Counted from the stretch's first letter, positions 35,762 through 45,780 are shown. The stretch: 64,000 bases of DNA from Xanthobacter tagetidis (GCF_003667445.1 NZ_RCTF01000022.1:1-64000), one strand, 5' to 3'. Notes: generated by a model from the sequence alone, not told the origin. Program-made: numbers and translations.

Positions 35762-35859
35762 GAGCGCATGCCCTCGCAGAATTGGCCCGCGTGAGCGGAC
35801 CATCGATCTGAGGGCGAGGGAAAAGAGACGCGCGCTGTGGGGTGGTCCGCAGGCGAATG

Positions 35860-36183
35860 TCACCCAAAGAGTTCGGCGTGGGTCCCGGCGCGGACGAAAT
35901 TCACCTGATTCCCTTCAATCTGGTAAATCAGAAGAAAATCACCGCCCACATGGCATTCGCGGTGGTCACGCCATTCCCCTTTGAGAGGATGATCCAACCA
36001 CTCCGCACCCAACGGCGCGTCGTTTGCGATCAATAGCAGCATGACTTCTTTGAGACGCGGCATGTCGTAGCGCGCGGATCGCGACAGACGCTCCCAGTCT
36101 TTTTCAAACTGCTTCGTGAAATCGGAGGCTCGCGGCAGGTTCGCCCGCTTTTTGTCAGCGGCCTTTTTTGTCGAGGACATCAA
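35860..36183 (-). CDS. YafQ-type mRNA interferase toxin (RelE superfamily)
   Basis: The 107-residue toxin carries the YafQ-like sequence: HPLKGEWRDHRECHV, the core strand FLLIYQI, and the C-terminal RAGTHAELF with its catalytic His. YafQ cleaves translating mRNA at the ribosomal A site. The gene overlaps the end of the antitoxin gene by 29 bp and is coupled with it. It is a typical small accessory module set between purB and grxD. Confidence 0.88.
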   Translation of the reverse strand: MMSSTKKAADKKRANLPRASDFTKQFEKDWERLSRSARYDMPRLKEVMLLLIANDAPLGAEWLDHPLKGEWRDHRECHVGGDFLLIYQIEGNQVNFVRAGTHAELFG

Positions 36184-36430
36184 TCAGGTCCTGCCCTTCG
36201 TGGAAGCGGGCCTGCCGTGCCGCCATCATCGCGCGCGATTCCTCGATCGCAGCCTGCGTTTCAGCATTGGGAATCTTCAGTTCCAGAGGCAGCGCCCCGT
36301 CGCGCGCGATGCGCGTCAAGGTCATCCGGACCGCATCCGAAATGTTCAGCCCGAAATAGCTGAGGACGGCCTCGGCCTCCTCCTTCACCCGCTCGTCGAC
36401 CCGGGCGCGAACAAACGCAGTCGTCGCCAT
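36155..36430 (-). CDS. DinJ/RelB-type antitoxin
   Basis: The 91-residue antitoxin has an N-terminal ribbon-helix-helix DNA-binding part (TTAFVRARVDERVKEEAEAVLSYFGLNISDAVRMTLTRI) and a C-terminal helix that wraps the toxin. The ATG at 36430 is chosen because the conserved part begins right there. It would repress its own promoter through the palindrome 20 bp upstream at 36453-36474. Confidence 0.88.
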   Translation of the reverse strand: MATTAFVRARVDERVKEEAEAVLSYFGLNISDAVRMTLTRIARDGALPLELKIPNAETQAAIEESRAMMAARQARFHEGQDLIDVLDKKGR

Positions 36431-36452
36431 GTTACGTCTCCATTCTCGAGCC

Positions 36453-36474
36453 TTGTAGCTCAATTGAGCAACAA
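36453..36474. promoter_or_regulatory. Palindromic operator of the toxin-antitoxin unit
   Basis: The perfect palindrome GCTCAATTGAGC (36458-36469) is flanked by TTGT and ACAA, giving arms of 9 matching bases out of 10. It lies 23-44 bp before the antitoxin start, a usual place for autoregulation by a ribbon-helix-helix antitoxin. Confidence 0.65.
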
Positions 36475-36646
36475 AGGCCAGAGCATGGGGCGAAGCGGGC
36501 TCCAGTTCGCTTGGAGAGAAGCTCAAAAATCAAGCTCCTGAAACAGCCCGGCAGATCCGTGGAAAGCTGAGCCGGTTCGAATGGGACGAGTGCGGCGCAC
36601 ATGTCCACGCTGCTTGCAGGCTGCTTCGCTTGACGCGCCGTCTCCC

Positions 36647-36946
36647 TCAGCGCGCCACCACGGCCCCGACGAGGATCGCGAGCGGCGGCAGCCAGGCCAT
36701 GGCGAGCGCGAGGTCGCGCCGGCCGCGCCGCCACATCACCAGGCCGAGCAGCGGCGAAAGCACGCACACCGCAAGGCTGATGCCCCAGCCCGCCACCGCC
36801 GACGCCTCGCCCCGCGCCCCTTCCGGCCCGCCGAAGACGAAGCCGGAAATGGCGATCAGCAGCACCACGATCGCCGCATCGGCGAGGATGCCGAGCGTGA
36901 TCGCGATCTTGAGCGCAAGGGTTGGCGCGGTGGAGGCCTCAGCCAA
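36647..36946 (-). CDS. Small membrane protein, function unknown
   Basis: The 99-residue protein has three hydrophobic helices (about 12-36, 48-70 and 78-98). No known family was recognised. It overlaps the grxD stop by 8 bp and is probably translated from the same mRNA. High helix content and basic loops (MWRRGRRDLA) suggest an inner-membrane protein. Confidence 0.6.
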   Translation of the reverse strand: MAEASTAPTLALKIAITLGILADAAIVVLLIAISGFVFGGPEGARGEASAVAGWGISLAVCVLSPLLGLVMWRRGRRDLALAMAWLPPLAILVGAVVAR

Positions 36947-37277
36947 CGGCGCGGTCCCCGAGGGCGACGCCCTTCTCTTCCAGGAACGGGACCAGTTCGC
37001 CCGCCTGGAACATCTCGCGGACGATGTCGCAGCCGCCCACGAACTCGCCCTTCACGTAGAGCTGGGGAATGGTCGGCCAGTTGGCATATTCCTTGATGCC
37101 CTGGCGCAGTTCGTCCGACTGGAGCACGTTGATGCCCTTGAAGGGCACGCCCACGTGGTCGAGGATCTGCACCACCTGCCCCGAGAAGCCGCACTGCGGG
37201 AACTGGGGGGTGCCCTTCATGAACAGCACCACGTCGCTGCTCTTGACTTCCTGATCGATAAAATCGTGCGCGCTCAT
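36939..37277 (-). CDS. grxD: Monothiol glutaredoxin GrxD
   Basis: The 112-residue protein has the CGFS active site at residues 29-32 and the glutathione-binding WPTIPQLYVKGEFVGGCDI block. CGFS glutaredoxins carry and deliver [2Fe-2S] clusters, usually in complex with BolA, whose gene lies two genes upstream on the same strand. Confidence 0.96.
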   Translation of the reverse strand: MSAHDFIDQEVKSSDVVLFMKGTPQFPQCGFSGQVVQILDHVGVPFKGINVLQSDELRQGIKEYANWPTIPQLYVKGEFVGGCDIVREMFQAGELVPFLEEKGVALGDRAVG

Positions 37278-37429
37278 GTTCTCGCTTCCGCAATTCGTGG
37301 CCGCCAGGCGGCAACCGTCGGTGTAAAGATCGGCCGCCCGAAGCGAAAGTGCAAGATGGCGCCGTCCCGGCAGCCCGGAGCCGGCGCTGCCAAAAATATC
37401 AGCAACGCTTCAGCTCCTGAGCCGCGCCG

Positions 37430-37900
37430 CTACTTCTTCGCCGGCGCGTAGAAGGTGCCCTCCACTTCGACGATGTCGTCCTGGTTGAGGCGATCCACCT
37501 CGATGATGGTGCGCGGCGGGTAAGGCGGCTTGCCCCACAATTCCTCCTGCACCTTGTTCACGATGGGCCGGTAGCGGAACATGTCGGTGACGTAGACCAC
37601 GAGCCGGGTCGCATCCTGCAGGGTCGCCCCGCCCGATTCGGCGATCGTCTTCATGTTCAGGAACGCCTGGCGCACGCGCGCCTCGTCGCCGGCAACCAGC
37701 TGGTTGGTGGCGGGGTCGATGCCGCGCATGCCGGCCACGAAAACGAAATCGCCGGCTTTCGTGCCGAGATTCCAGGTGCCGGTCGGCTTGATCGCGCCCG
37801 GCGGCGAGAGCGTCACCACCCCATTGGGCGACTGGGCCGCGGCAGCGCCCGACGCAAGGGCTGCGATCAGGGCAAAGGCGAGGAAGCGCGCGGAACGCAT
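37430..37900 (-). CDS. RidA/YjgF-family protein with signal peptide
   Basis: The 156-residue protein has an N-terminal signal peptide (MRSARFLAFALIAALASGAAA, cleavage near AQS) in front of a complete RidA-like domain. The domain ends with the typical RTIIEVDRL block. The arginine of that block, which in RidA binds the substrate carboxylate, is present. RidA enzymes normally deaminate reactive enamines in the cytoplasm, so export is unusual. It lies between grxD and bolA in the purine operon. Confidence 0.85.
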   Translation of the reverse strand: MRSARFLAFALIAALASGAAAAQSPNGVVTLSPPGAIKPTGTWNLGTKAGDFVFVAGMRGIDPATNQLVAGDEARVRQAFLNMKTIAESGGATLQDATRLVVYVTDMFRYRPIVNKVQEELWGKPPYPPRTIIEVDRLNQDDIVEVEGTFYAPAKK

Positions 37901-38011
37901 GGGTTTTTCCTTCGGCTGGTGAAAGAACGGCCAGCCGAGGGTCGATCAGCGCAAGAGCGCAGTCACGTCCAAATTGAATGCAGGTGCGCCGCCGGTCTGC
38001 CTGCGCACCGG

Positions 38012-38251
38012 TCAGGGCGTCTCGGGGACGCTGGTCTGCAGCGCGAGCGCGTGCAGCACGCCGCCCATGTTCCCCTTCAGGGCCGCATAGACCATCTGGT
38101 GCTGCTGCACCCGGCTCTTGCCGCGGAACGCCTCGGAGACGATGCGCGCGGCATAGTGGTCGCCGTCGCCCGCGAGGTCCTCGATCACCACGGTGGCGTC
38201 GGGCAGCGCCTCCTTGATGAGCTGCTCGATCTCTCGCGGGTGCATGGGCAT
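38012..38251 (-). CDS. BolA-family protein
   Basis: The 79-residue protein has the BolA fold. The metal-ligand histidine regions GDGDHYAARIVSEAF and the RVQQHQMVYAAL helix are recognisable. BolA partners with CGFS glutaredoxins to handle [2Fe-2S] clusters. The start was chosen at 38251 (MPMHPREIEQL), which has the family's usual length. It starts 23 bases after the purL stop. Confidence 0.93.
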   Translation of the reverse strand: MPMHPREIEQLIKEALPDATVVIEDLAGDGDHYAARIVSEAFRGKSRVQQHQMVYAALKGNMGGVLHALALQTSVPETP

Positions 38252-38274
38252 CAGGCTGTCCTCGAAATCTGGCC

Positions 38275-40488
<2,214 letters not shown>

Positions 40489-40535
40489 GTTATTCGTTTC
40501 CCGGCCGTGTCGCTGCGGTGAGGCATCACGAGGCA

Positions 40536-40829
40536 TCACTTGGCGCGATGGGCGTCATAATAGGCGCGCAGGATGGCATTCATGCGCGTGAGGTGGCCCT
40601 TTCCCTGGGCCTTGAACCAGTCGAGCACGTCGCTGTCCAGCCGCAGGTGGACCGAGGTCTTTCCGGGAGGCTCGGGGAACACCACGCGGGCATTGTCCCA
40701 GAAGCCGTCGGGCAGTTCGTAGGTCGGCGCGTCGGAGGCGGTCTCGAACACCTCACCGCGGGCGCGCATGGCGCGCAGCTCCTCCAGCGAGCACCTTCTG
40801 ATATCGCTTGGCTCCGCTGGGGCCGACAC
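40536..40829 (-). CDS. brnA: BrnA-type antitoxin
   Basis: The 97-residue antitoxin contains the BrnA-typical RRCSLEELRAMRARGE and a C-terminal ribbon-helix-helix segment (KTSVHLRLDSDVLDWFKAQG). The start is a GTG at 40829, 77 bp inside brnT; this keeps the conserved SLEELRAM region. An ATG at 40770 would remove it. It neutralises BrnT and would bind the operon promoter. Confidence 0.72.
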   Translation of the reverse strand: MSAPAEPSDIRRCSLEELRAMRARGEVFETASDAPTYELPDGFWDNARVVFPEPPGKTSVHLRLDSDVLDWFKAQGKGHLTRMNAILRAYYDAHRAK

Positions 40830-41055
40830 GCCAGGCGGAGATGACGCGGCGGATGCCGGAGCGCCACGTGAATGCGACGACGTAATGCTGACCCTCGAAC
40901 GCTCCGATCGCAAGGAAGCGCTCTTCTTCGTAGGGGAAGCGTGTGTCTTGGGCTTCGACATGAGGGCCTTCAAATATCTCGACGGCAAGGCCGAAATCGA
41001 CCTTATGCTTGCGCAGGTTCTCGACCCGCTTCCCCTCGTCCCACTCGAATTCCAT
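40753..41055 (-). CDS. brnT: BrnT-type ribonuclease toxin
   Basis: The 100-residue RelE-fold RNase has the BrnT hallmarks: FEWDEGKRVENLRKHKVDF at the N-terminus, EERFLAIGAFEGQHYVVAFTWR in the middle, and RRVISAWRVGPSGAKRY at the end. It lies between purQ and purL with the same orientation, 37 bp after purQ, and overlaps brnA. Only a short spacer precedes it, so it may share the purine promoter or use one within purQ. Confidence 0.85.
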   Translation of the reverse strand: MEFEWDEGKRVENLRKHKVDFGLAVEIFEGPHVEAQDTRFPYEEERFLAIGAFEGQHYVVAFTWRSGIRRVISAWRVGPSGAKRYQKVLAGGAARHARPR

Positions 41056-41092
41056 AGGTACACATCCGTGTACACATATTCAAGCCGATGGG

Positions 41093-41791
41093 TCACGCTG
41101 CCTTGAGGGCGCCGGCGAGGCTCTCGAACAGGCCGCGGCCGTCGGTGGGGCCGATCTCGGCCTCGATGTAGTTCTCCGGGTGGGGCATCATGCCGAGCAC
41201 GTTGAACTTTTCGGAATAGATGCCGGCGATGCCGTTGATGGCGCCGTTCGGGCCGTCCGTCTCGTCGATCTGTCCGTCGCGGCGGGCATAGCGGAACGCG
41301 ACGCGTCCCTCGCTCTCCAGCCGGGCGATGGTGGCTTCGTCCGCCGTGTAATTGCCTTCGCCGTGGGCGACGGGGATGCGGATCAGGTCGCCCTTGCGAT
41401 AGGCCTTGGTGAAAGGCGTGTCGGCGCGCTCCACGCGCAGCAGCACCTCGCGGCACACGAACCGCAGCCGGGCATTGCGCACCAGCACGCCCGGCAGCAG
41501 GCCGGCCTCACACAGGATCTGGAAGCCGTTGCAGATGCCCAGCACCAGGCCGCCTTTGGCGGCATGGGCGCGCACAGCATCCATGATGTTGGCGCGCGCG
41601 GCGATGGCGCCGCAGCGCAGATAGTCGCCATAGGAGAAGCCGCCGGGCAGCACCACGAGGTCGGTGCCCTGCGGCAGTTCGTGGTCGGCATGCCAGACCA
41701 CCTGCGGCTTGGCGCCGCCGACGATCTTGAGCGCGCGCACGGCGTCCTGCTCGCGGTTGGAGCCGGGGAAGAGGATGACGGCTGGTTTCAT
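41093..41791 (-). CDS. purQ: FGAM synthase glutaminase subunit PurQ
   Basis: The 232-residue class-I glutaminase supplies ammonia to PurL. The nucleophile C87 sits in GICNGFQ, and the His-Glu pair in MMPHPENY. The start MKPAVILFPGSN is standard. It follows the small coiled-coil gene in the purC-purS-purQ-purL order. Confidence 0.97.
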   Translation of the reverse strand: MKPAVILFPGSNREQDAVRALKIVGGAKPQVVWHADHELPQGTDLVVLPGGFSYGDYLRCGAIAARANIMDAVRAHAAKGGLVLGICNGFQILCEAGLLPGVLVRNARLRFVCREVLLRVERADTPFTKAYRKGDLIRIPVAHGEGNYTADEATIARLESEGRVAFRYARRDGQIDETDGPNGAINGIAGIYSEKFNVLGMMPHPENYIEAEIGPTDGRGLFESLAGALKAA

Positions 41792-41797
41792 GGTCTC

Positions 41798-42025
41798 TCA
41801 GTGGGTGCCGACGAGGTCGAGCCTGCGTTCGATGCGGTCGAGACGCGCGTCGTGGCGCGCGAGGATTCCGTAGATGTTGTTCACGTCCTGCTGGATGGCG
41901 TGCACGTGGCTGCGCCGGGCAATCATCTCTTCACGGGCCTGCGCCTGCCCCTCGCGCAGGAGAGACACCTCGCGCTGGATCGGCTTCAGAACCTCATAAA
42001 GAAGCTCGTTGGTGACCTCGGCCAT
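41798..42025 (-). CDS. Small conserved coiled-coil protein
   Basis: The 75-residue protein is nearly all alpha-helical with heptad-like spacing (NELLYEVLKPIQREVSLLREG, then DVNNIYGILARHDARLDRIERRLDL). It belongs to a group of short unannotated proteins frequent in Rhizobiales; no function is known. ATG 42025 starts where conservation begins. It lies between purS and purQ and may be carried passively in the operon. Confidence 0.65.
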   Translation of the reverse strand: MAEVTNELLYEVLKPIQREVSLLREGQAQAREEMIARRSHVHAIQQDVNNIYGILARHDARLDRIERRLDLVGTH

Positions 42026-42075
42026 CGCGCCCTCTCGGCGGCATTCCCCTGGCCGCGTCACGCAAGGATATCACA

Positions 42076-42318
42076 TCACTCCGCGAACTCGACCTTGTAG
42101 GTCTCGATCACGGTGTTCGCGAGCAGCTTGTCGCAGGCTTCCTTGAGGGCGCCCTCGGCGCTGGCGCGGTCGTTGCCCGCCAGTTCCACGTCGAACACCT
42201 TGCCCTGCCGCACGCTCTGCACGCCCGAGACGCCCAGCGAGCGCAGCGCGCCCTCGATGGCCTTGCCCTGCGGGTCGAGCACCGCCGACTTCAGGGTGAC
42301 GATCACTCGGGCCTTCAT
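42076..42318 (-). CDS. purS: FGAM synthase subunit PurS
   Basis: The 80-residue dimeric subunit holds PurQ and PurL together. The start MKARVIVTLKSAVLDPQGKA and the end ANTVIETYKVEF are typical. It is located between purC and purQ. Confidence 0.95.
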   Translation of the reverse strand: MKARVIVTLKSAVLDPQGKAIEGALRSLGVSGVQSVRQGKVFDVELAGNDRASAEGALKEACDKLLANTVIETYKVEFAE

Positions 42319-42415
42319 GGCACCCTCGCCTTCATGACAACCTTCATGGCACCTGTCGCTCCGCTTGCCGACCGGGGGGCTGCCCCGCCGCCCGCCTCAA
42401 GGAATGCTGCAACGC

Positions 42416-42440
42416 AAAACGGGGGCCGCACCGGCCCCCG
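42416..42440 (-). terminator. Terminator-like hairpin between purC and purS
   Basis: CGGGGGCCG pairs with CGGCCCCCG around a three-base loop (42420-42440). On the minus strand it is followed by TTTTG, so it could terminate or attenuate transcription coming from purC before it reaches purS. Confidence 0.65.
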
Positions 42441-42511
42441 TCGTGCTCGATCTTTCCCGGCCGGCAACTCGCTAGCACTTTTCCGGCGCAGCGCTCAACC
42501 GGGTGGCGGCC

Positions 42512-43276
42512 TCACTTGACGAGGACCGGCCCCTTGCCCTGGGTCGGGTCGTTCTCCATCAGGATGCCGAGCCGGCGCGCGACCTCGGAATAGGCCTCGA
42601 CGAGGCCGCCCATGTCGCGGCGGAAGCGGTCCTTGTCCATCTTGTCGTTCGACTTGATGTCCCAGAGACGGCACGAATCGGGGCTGATCTCATCGGCCAC
42701 CACGATCCGCATCATGTCGTTCTCCCACAGGCGGCCGCACTCCATCTTGAAGTCGATGAGGCGGATGCCGACGCCGAGGAAGAGGCCGGACAGGAAGTCG
42801 TTCACGCGGATCGCCAGCGCGATGATGTCGTCGATCTCCTGGGTGGTGGCCCAGCCGAAGGCGGTGATGTGCTCTTCCGAGACCAGCGGATCGTTCAGCG
42901 CGTCGTTCTTGTAATAGAACTCGATGATCGAGCGCGGGAGCTGGGTGCCCTCCTCGATGCCGAGGCGGGTGGAGAGCGAGCCGGCCGCCACGTTGCGGAT
43001 CACGATCTCGAGGGGAATGATCTCCACTTCCCGGATCAGCTGCTCGCGCATGTTCAGGCGGCGGATGAAGTGGGTCGGCACGCCGATGTCGTTCAACCGG
43101 GAGAAGATGTACTCCGAAATCCGGTTGTTGAGCACCCCCTTGCCATCGATCACTTCATGCTTCTTGGCGTTGAAGGCCGTGGCATCGTCCTTGAAGTGCT
43201 GGATCAGGGTGCCGGGCTCGGGGCCTTCATAGAGGACCTTCGCCTTGCCTTCGTAGATTCGGCGGCGGCGGCTCAT
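42512..43276 (-). CDS. purC: SAICAR synthetase PurC
   Basis: The 254-residue ligase joins CAIR and aspartate. The N-terminus RRRRIYEGKAKVLYEGPEPGTLIQHFKDD and the blocks LIDFKMECGR and DEISPDSCRLWD are diagnostic. The start at 43276 gives the usual MSRRRR beginning of alphaproteobacterial PurC; two ATGs up to 39 bases upstream in frame are alternatives. Divergent from the DUF1476 gene. Confidence 0.95.
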   Translation of the reverse strand: MSRRRRIYEGKAKVLYEGPEPGTLIQHFKDDATAFNAKKHEVIDGKGVLNNRISEYIFSRLNDIGVPTHFIRRLNMREQLIREVEIIPLEIVIRNVAAGSLSTRLGIEEGTQLPRSIIEFYYKNDALNDPLVSEEHITAFGWATTQEIDDIIALAIRVNDFLSGLFLGVGIRLIDFKMECGRLWENDMMRIVVADEISPDSCRLWDIKSNDKMDKDRFRRDMGGLVEAYSEVARRLGILMENDPTQGKGPVLVK

Positions 43277-43531
43277 GGGGGTATACCGTGACTTGAGGAA
43301 ATCCATTGTTGCCAAGGCTCCGTTCGGGTGACGCTCCTCGGCGGGGCATGGAGGCGGACGCGCACCACACCCGTCAGGACACTAGCCGATCACGCGCCGC
43401 GATACAACGCGGCCGCTCGGCAGGCACTTCACCAGGCGCCGCAGGACGTTGGCCCCGGCGCGTCGCGCAGCGGCGGCGGCGGCCGGATCGGGGGAGCGAC
43501 CATCCGCGGCATGCCGCTGCGTCTTCCACCG

Positions 43532-43560
43532 TTGATCTAGTCCGTGCCCCGCACTATGCA
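43532..43560 (+). promoter_or_regulatory. Putative sigma-70-type promoter of the DUF1476 gene
   Basis: TTGATC (43532) and TATGCA (43555) are separated by 17 bases, 70 bp upstream of the DUF1476 start. It lies in the 353-bp non-coding stretch 43277-43629 between purC and DUF1476. A palindrome GCGGCATGCCGC sits just upstream at 43506. Nothing else was seen there. Confidence 0.4.
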
Positions 43561-43629
43561 AGAGCCGCCTCGCGCCGTGCGCCGCACGAGCCGGGATCAG
43601 GTCACGCAAACGTCAGGAAGAGGACTGCC

Positions 43630-43953
43630 ATGACCACGTTCGACAAGCGCGAGGAAGGGTTCGAGAAGCGCTTCGCCCTGGACGAGGAGTCCCGCTTCAA
43701 GGCGCTCGCCCGCCGCAACAAGAAGCTCGGTCTCTGGGCCGCCGAGAAGCTCGGCCTCGCCGGCGAGGACGCCCAGGAATATGCCAAGTCCGTCGTGATC
43801 GCCGATCTGGAGGAGGCCGGCGACGAGGACGTGATCCGCAAGCTGCGCGCCGACTTCGACGCAAAGGGCGTGGAGGTCTCCGAACACCAGATCCGCCGCA
43901 GCATGGACGAGTTCCTCGCCGCGGCCGCCGCCGAGGTGAAGGCGGCCGGCTGA
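43630..43953 (+). CDS. DUF1476 protein, F1-ATPase inhibitor zeta-subunit homologue
   Basis: The 107-residue protein matches the zeta inhibitor of alphaproteobacterial F1FO-ATPase over its length: N-terminal MTTFDKREEGFEKRFALDEE, the KALARRNKKLGLWAAEKLGL helix, and EEAGDEDVIRKLRADF. In Paracoccus the N-terminal segment inserts into F1 and blocks hydrolysis. Good ribosome-binding site AGGAAGAGG. Confidence 0.9.
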   Translation: MTTFDKREEGFEKRFALDEESRFKALARRNKKLGLWAAEKLGLAGEDAQEYAKSVVIADLEEAGDEDVIRKLRADFDAKGVEVSEHQIRRSMDEFLAAAAAEVKAAG

Positions 43954-44006
43954 GGCCGCGGGTCCGGCGCCCGCGCCGCCTTAAGGCACCGGATACGGCA
44001 CCAAAG

Positions 44007-44036
44007 AAAAAGGCCGCCCGAAAGGGCGGCCTTCTT
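44007..44036. terminator. Bidirectional terminator between DUF1476 and rpsD
   Basis: GGCCGCCC (44012-44019) pairs with GGGCGGCC (44024-44031) around GAAA, a stable tetraloop. There is AAAAA on the left and TTCTT on the right, so it can end transcription of both convergent genes. Confidence 0.88.
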
Positions 44037-44057
44037 GATTCCAGAGGCTGAAACCGG

Positions 44058-44675
44058 TCAGCGCGAGTAGTACTCGACCACCAGGTTCGGCTCCATCTGC
44101 ACCGGGTAGGGCACTTCGTTCAGCTCCGGGATGCGGGCGAACTTGGCGCTCAGCTTGTGGCTGTCCAGCTCGATGTAGTCGGGCACGTCGCGCTCGGCGA
44201 GCTGCTGGGCCTCAAGCACCAGGAGCATCTGGCGGGAGGCTTCCTTCACCTCGATCACGTCGCCGACCTTCACGAGGTAGGACGGGATGTTGACCCGCTT
44301 GCCGTTCACCTTCACGTGGCCGTGGGAGACGAACTGGCGGGCGGCGAAGATGGTGGGCACGAACTTGGCGCGGTAGACCACCGCGTCGAGGCGGCGCTCC
44401 AAAAGGCCGATCAGGTTGGCGCCGGTGTCGCCCTTCAGGCGGGCGGCTTCCACATAGATGCGGTGGAACTGCTTCTCGCCGATCGAGCCGTAATAGCCCT
44501 TGAGCTTCTGCTTGGCGCGCAGCTGCACGCCGAAGTCGGACAGCTTGCCCTTGCGGCGCTGGCCGTGCTGGCCGGGGCCGTACTCGCGGCGATTGACGGG
44601 GCTCTTCGGGCGGCCCCAGATGTTCTCGCCCATACGGCGATCGATCTTGTGCTTGGCCGCAATGCGCTTGCTCAT
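44058..44675 (-). CDS. rpsD: Ribosomal protein S4 (uS4)
   Basis: The 205-residue small-subunit assembly protein binds 16S rRNA. It has the standard alphaproteobacterial start MSKRIAAKHKIDRRMGENIWGR and the S4 RNA-binding domain (RLDAVVYRAKFVPTIFAARQFVSHGHVKVNGKRVN). A modest AAGGA ribosome-binding site precedes the ATG. It is monocistronic. Confidence 0.98.
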   Translation of the reverse strand: MSKRIAAKHKIDRRMGENIWGRPKSPVNRREYGPGQHGQRRKGKLSDFGVQLRAKQKLKGYYGSIGEKQFHRIYVEAARLKGDTGANLIGLLERRLDAVVYRAKFVPTIFAARQFVSHGHVKVNGKRVNIPSYLVKVGDVIEVKEASRQMLLVLEAQQLAERDVPDYIELDSHKLSAKFARIPELNEVPYPVQMEPNLVVEYYSR

Positions 44676-45024
44676 GTAACGCGGATCCTTGATGTTCTTC
44701 AGTGGGTTGGGATCGCGCCCCTCCTCTGCGGCAAAGGTCCGGACAAAAGGTCCCTCCCCTTCCCGCCGACAGGCTCGCCCGGCGCGCTGCCTTGCGATGC
44801 CACGGGTGCGTGAAACGCCGAACGGGCCGAAGGCGGCCCGCAAGGTCTGGCGCTCTTAGTCGCGCCAGCGCGCGGAGTCAATGCCGGCGGCCTTTTTCAG
44901 CCGGCAGGCGCATTCATTCATGGCTCGAATGTTTCACTGTCAAGAAATATTCTTGCATCCTGATGGTCCCCGCCCCCAGTATCCGGGGACCAGTCGATCC
45001 CCTTCCCCGTTCCGGAGGCGTTCC
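44676..45024. other. Non-coding stretch between rpsD and the amidotransferase gene
   Basis: This is the divergent promoter region of rpsD (minus) and the GATase gene (plus). The only clear structure is the interrupted palindrome CAAGAA-ATA-TTCTTG at 44941-44955 in an AT-rich patch, 70 bp before the GATase start. It may be an operator or part of a promoter. Nothing else is recognised. Confidence 0.4.
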
Positions 45025-45735
45025 TTGAAAGTCCTCGTCTTCCAGCACGTCGCCGCCGAGCACCCCGGCAGCTTCCGCGACCTCATGCGCGCCGACGGTG
45101 TCACCTGGGACGCGGTGGAGCTGGACGAGGGCGAAAAAATCCCGCCGCTCGAAGGCTACGACGCCCTGATGGTGTTCGGCGGCCCCATGGACGTCTGGCA
45201 GGAGGAGGAGCATCCCTGGCTCGTGGCCGAGAAGCAGGCGATCCGCGACTGGATGGCGACCGGCCGCCCCTATCTCGGTGTTTGCCTTGGGCATCAATTG
45301 CTCGCCGACGCGCTGGGCGGCAAGGTCGGGCTCATGGCGAAGCCCGAGGTGGGCGTAACCGACGTTAGCCTGACTTCCGATGGCGCGGCGTCGCCGCTGT
45401 TCCAGGGGCTCGACGGGACGTTCCCGACGTTGCAATGGCACGGCGCGGCGGTGCTGGAATTGCCCGAAGGGGCCAAGATTCTGGCCGAGAACGCCCACTG
45501 CCCGATCCAGGCGCTCCAGGTGGGCGAGCGGGCCTTCGGCATCCAGTACCATGTGGAGCTGACCGAGGCGACGGTGCCCGAATGGGGCGAGATCATCGAG
45601 TATCGCTGCGCCCTGGAAGCCATCACCGGTCCCGAGGGCCAGAAGCTGCTGGAGGCGGCCACGCGGGAGAAGATGCCGGTGTTCCGCGAGGCCGCCGGCA
45701 AGCTCTACCGCAACTTCCGCTCAACCTGGGGCTGA
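45025..45735 (+). CDS. Class-I glutamine amidotransferase domain protein (GMP-synthase-like)
   Basis: The 236-residue protein is a stand-alone class-I amidotransferase with the nucleophile Cys in GVCLGHQLL and the His/Glu pair in GIQYHVELTE. A TTG start at 45025 is well supported: GGAGG lies 7 bases upstream and the domain (LKVLVFQHVAAEHPGSF) begins immediately. The open frame reaches 144 bases further upstream without support. Similar proteins include gamma-glutamyl hydrolases and amidotransferases; the partner is unknown. Confidence 0.85.
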   Translation: MKVLVFQHVAAEHPGSFRDLMRADGVTWDAVELDEGEKIPPLEGYDALMVFGGPMDVWQEEEHPWLVAEKQAIRDWMATGRPYLGVCLGHQLLADALGGKVGLMAKPEVGVTDVSLTSDGAASPLFQGLDGTFPTLQWHGAAVLELPEGAKILAENAHCPIQALQVGERAFGIQYHVELTEATVPEWGEIIEYRCALEAITGPEGQKLLEAATREKMPVFREAAGKLYRNFRSTWG

Positions 45736-45780
45736 TCGCCCACGCGCCGAGCCAAAGACGGCGACCCCGCGCCGCCGGGT

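Noticed and set aside
35771..35820. CCCTCGC and GCGAGGG considered as a terminator after purB
   Set aside because: Only 7 bp of stem with a loop of about 36 bases and no T-run in the right direction.
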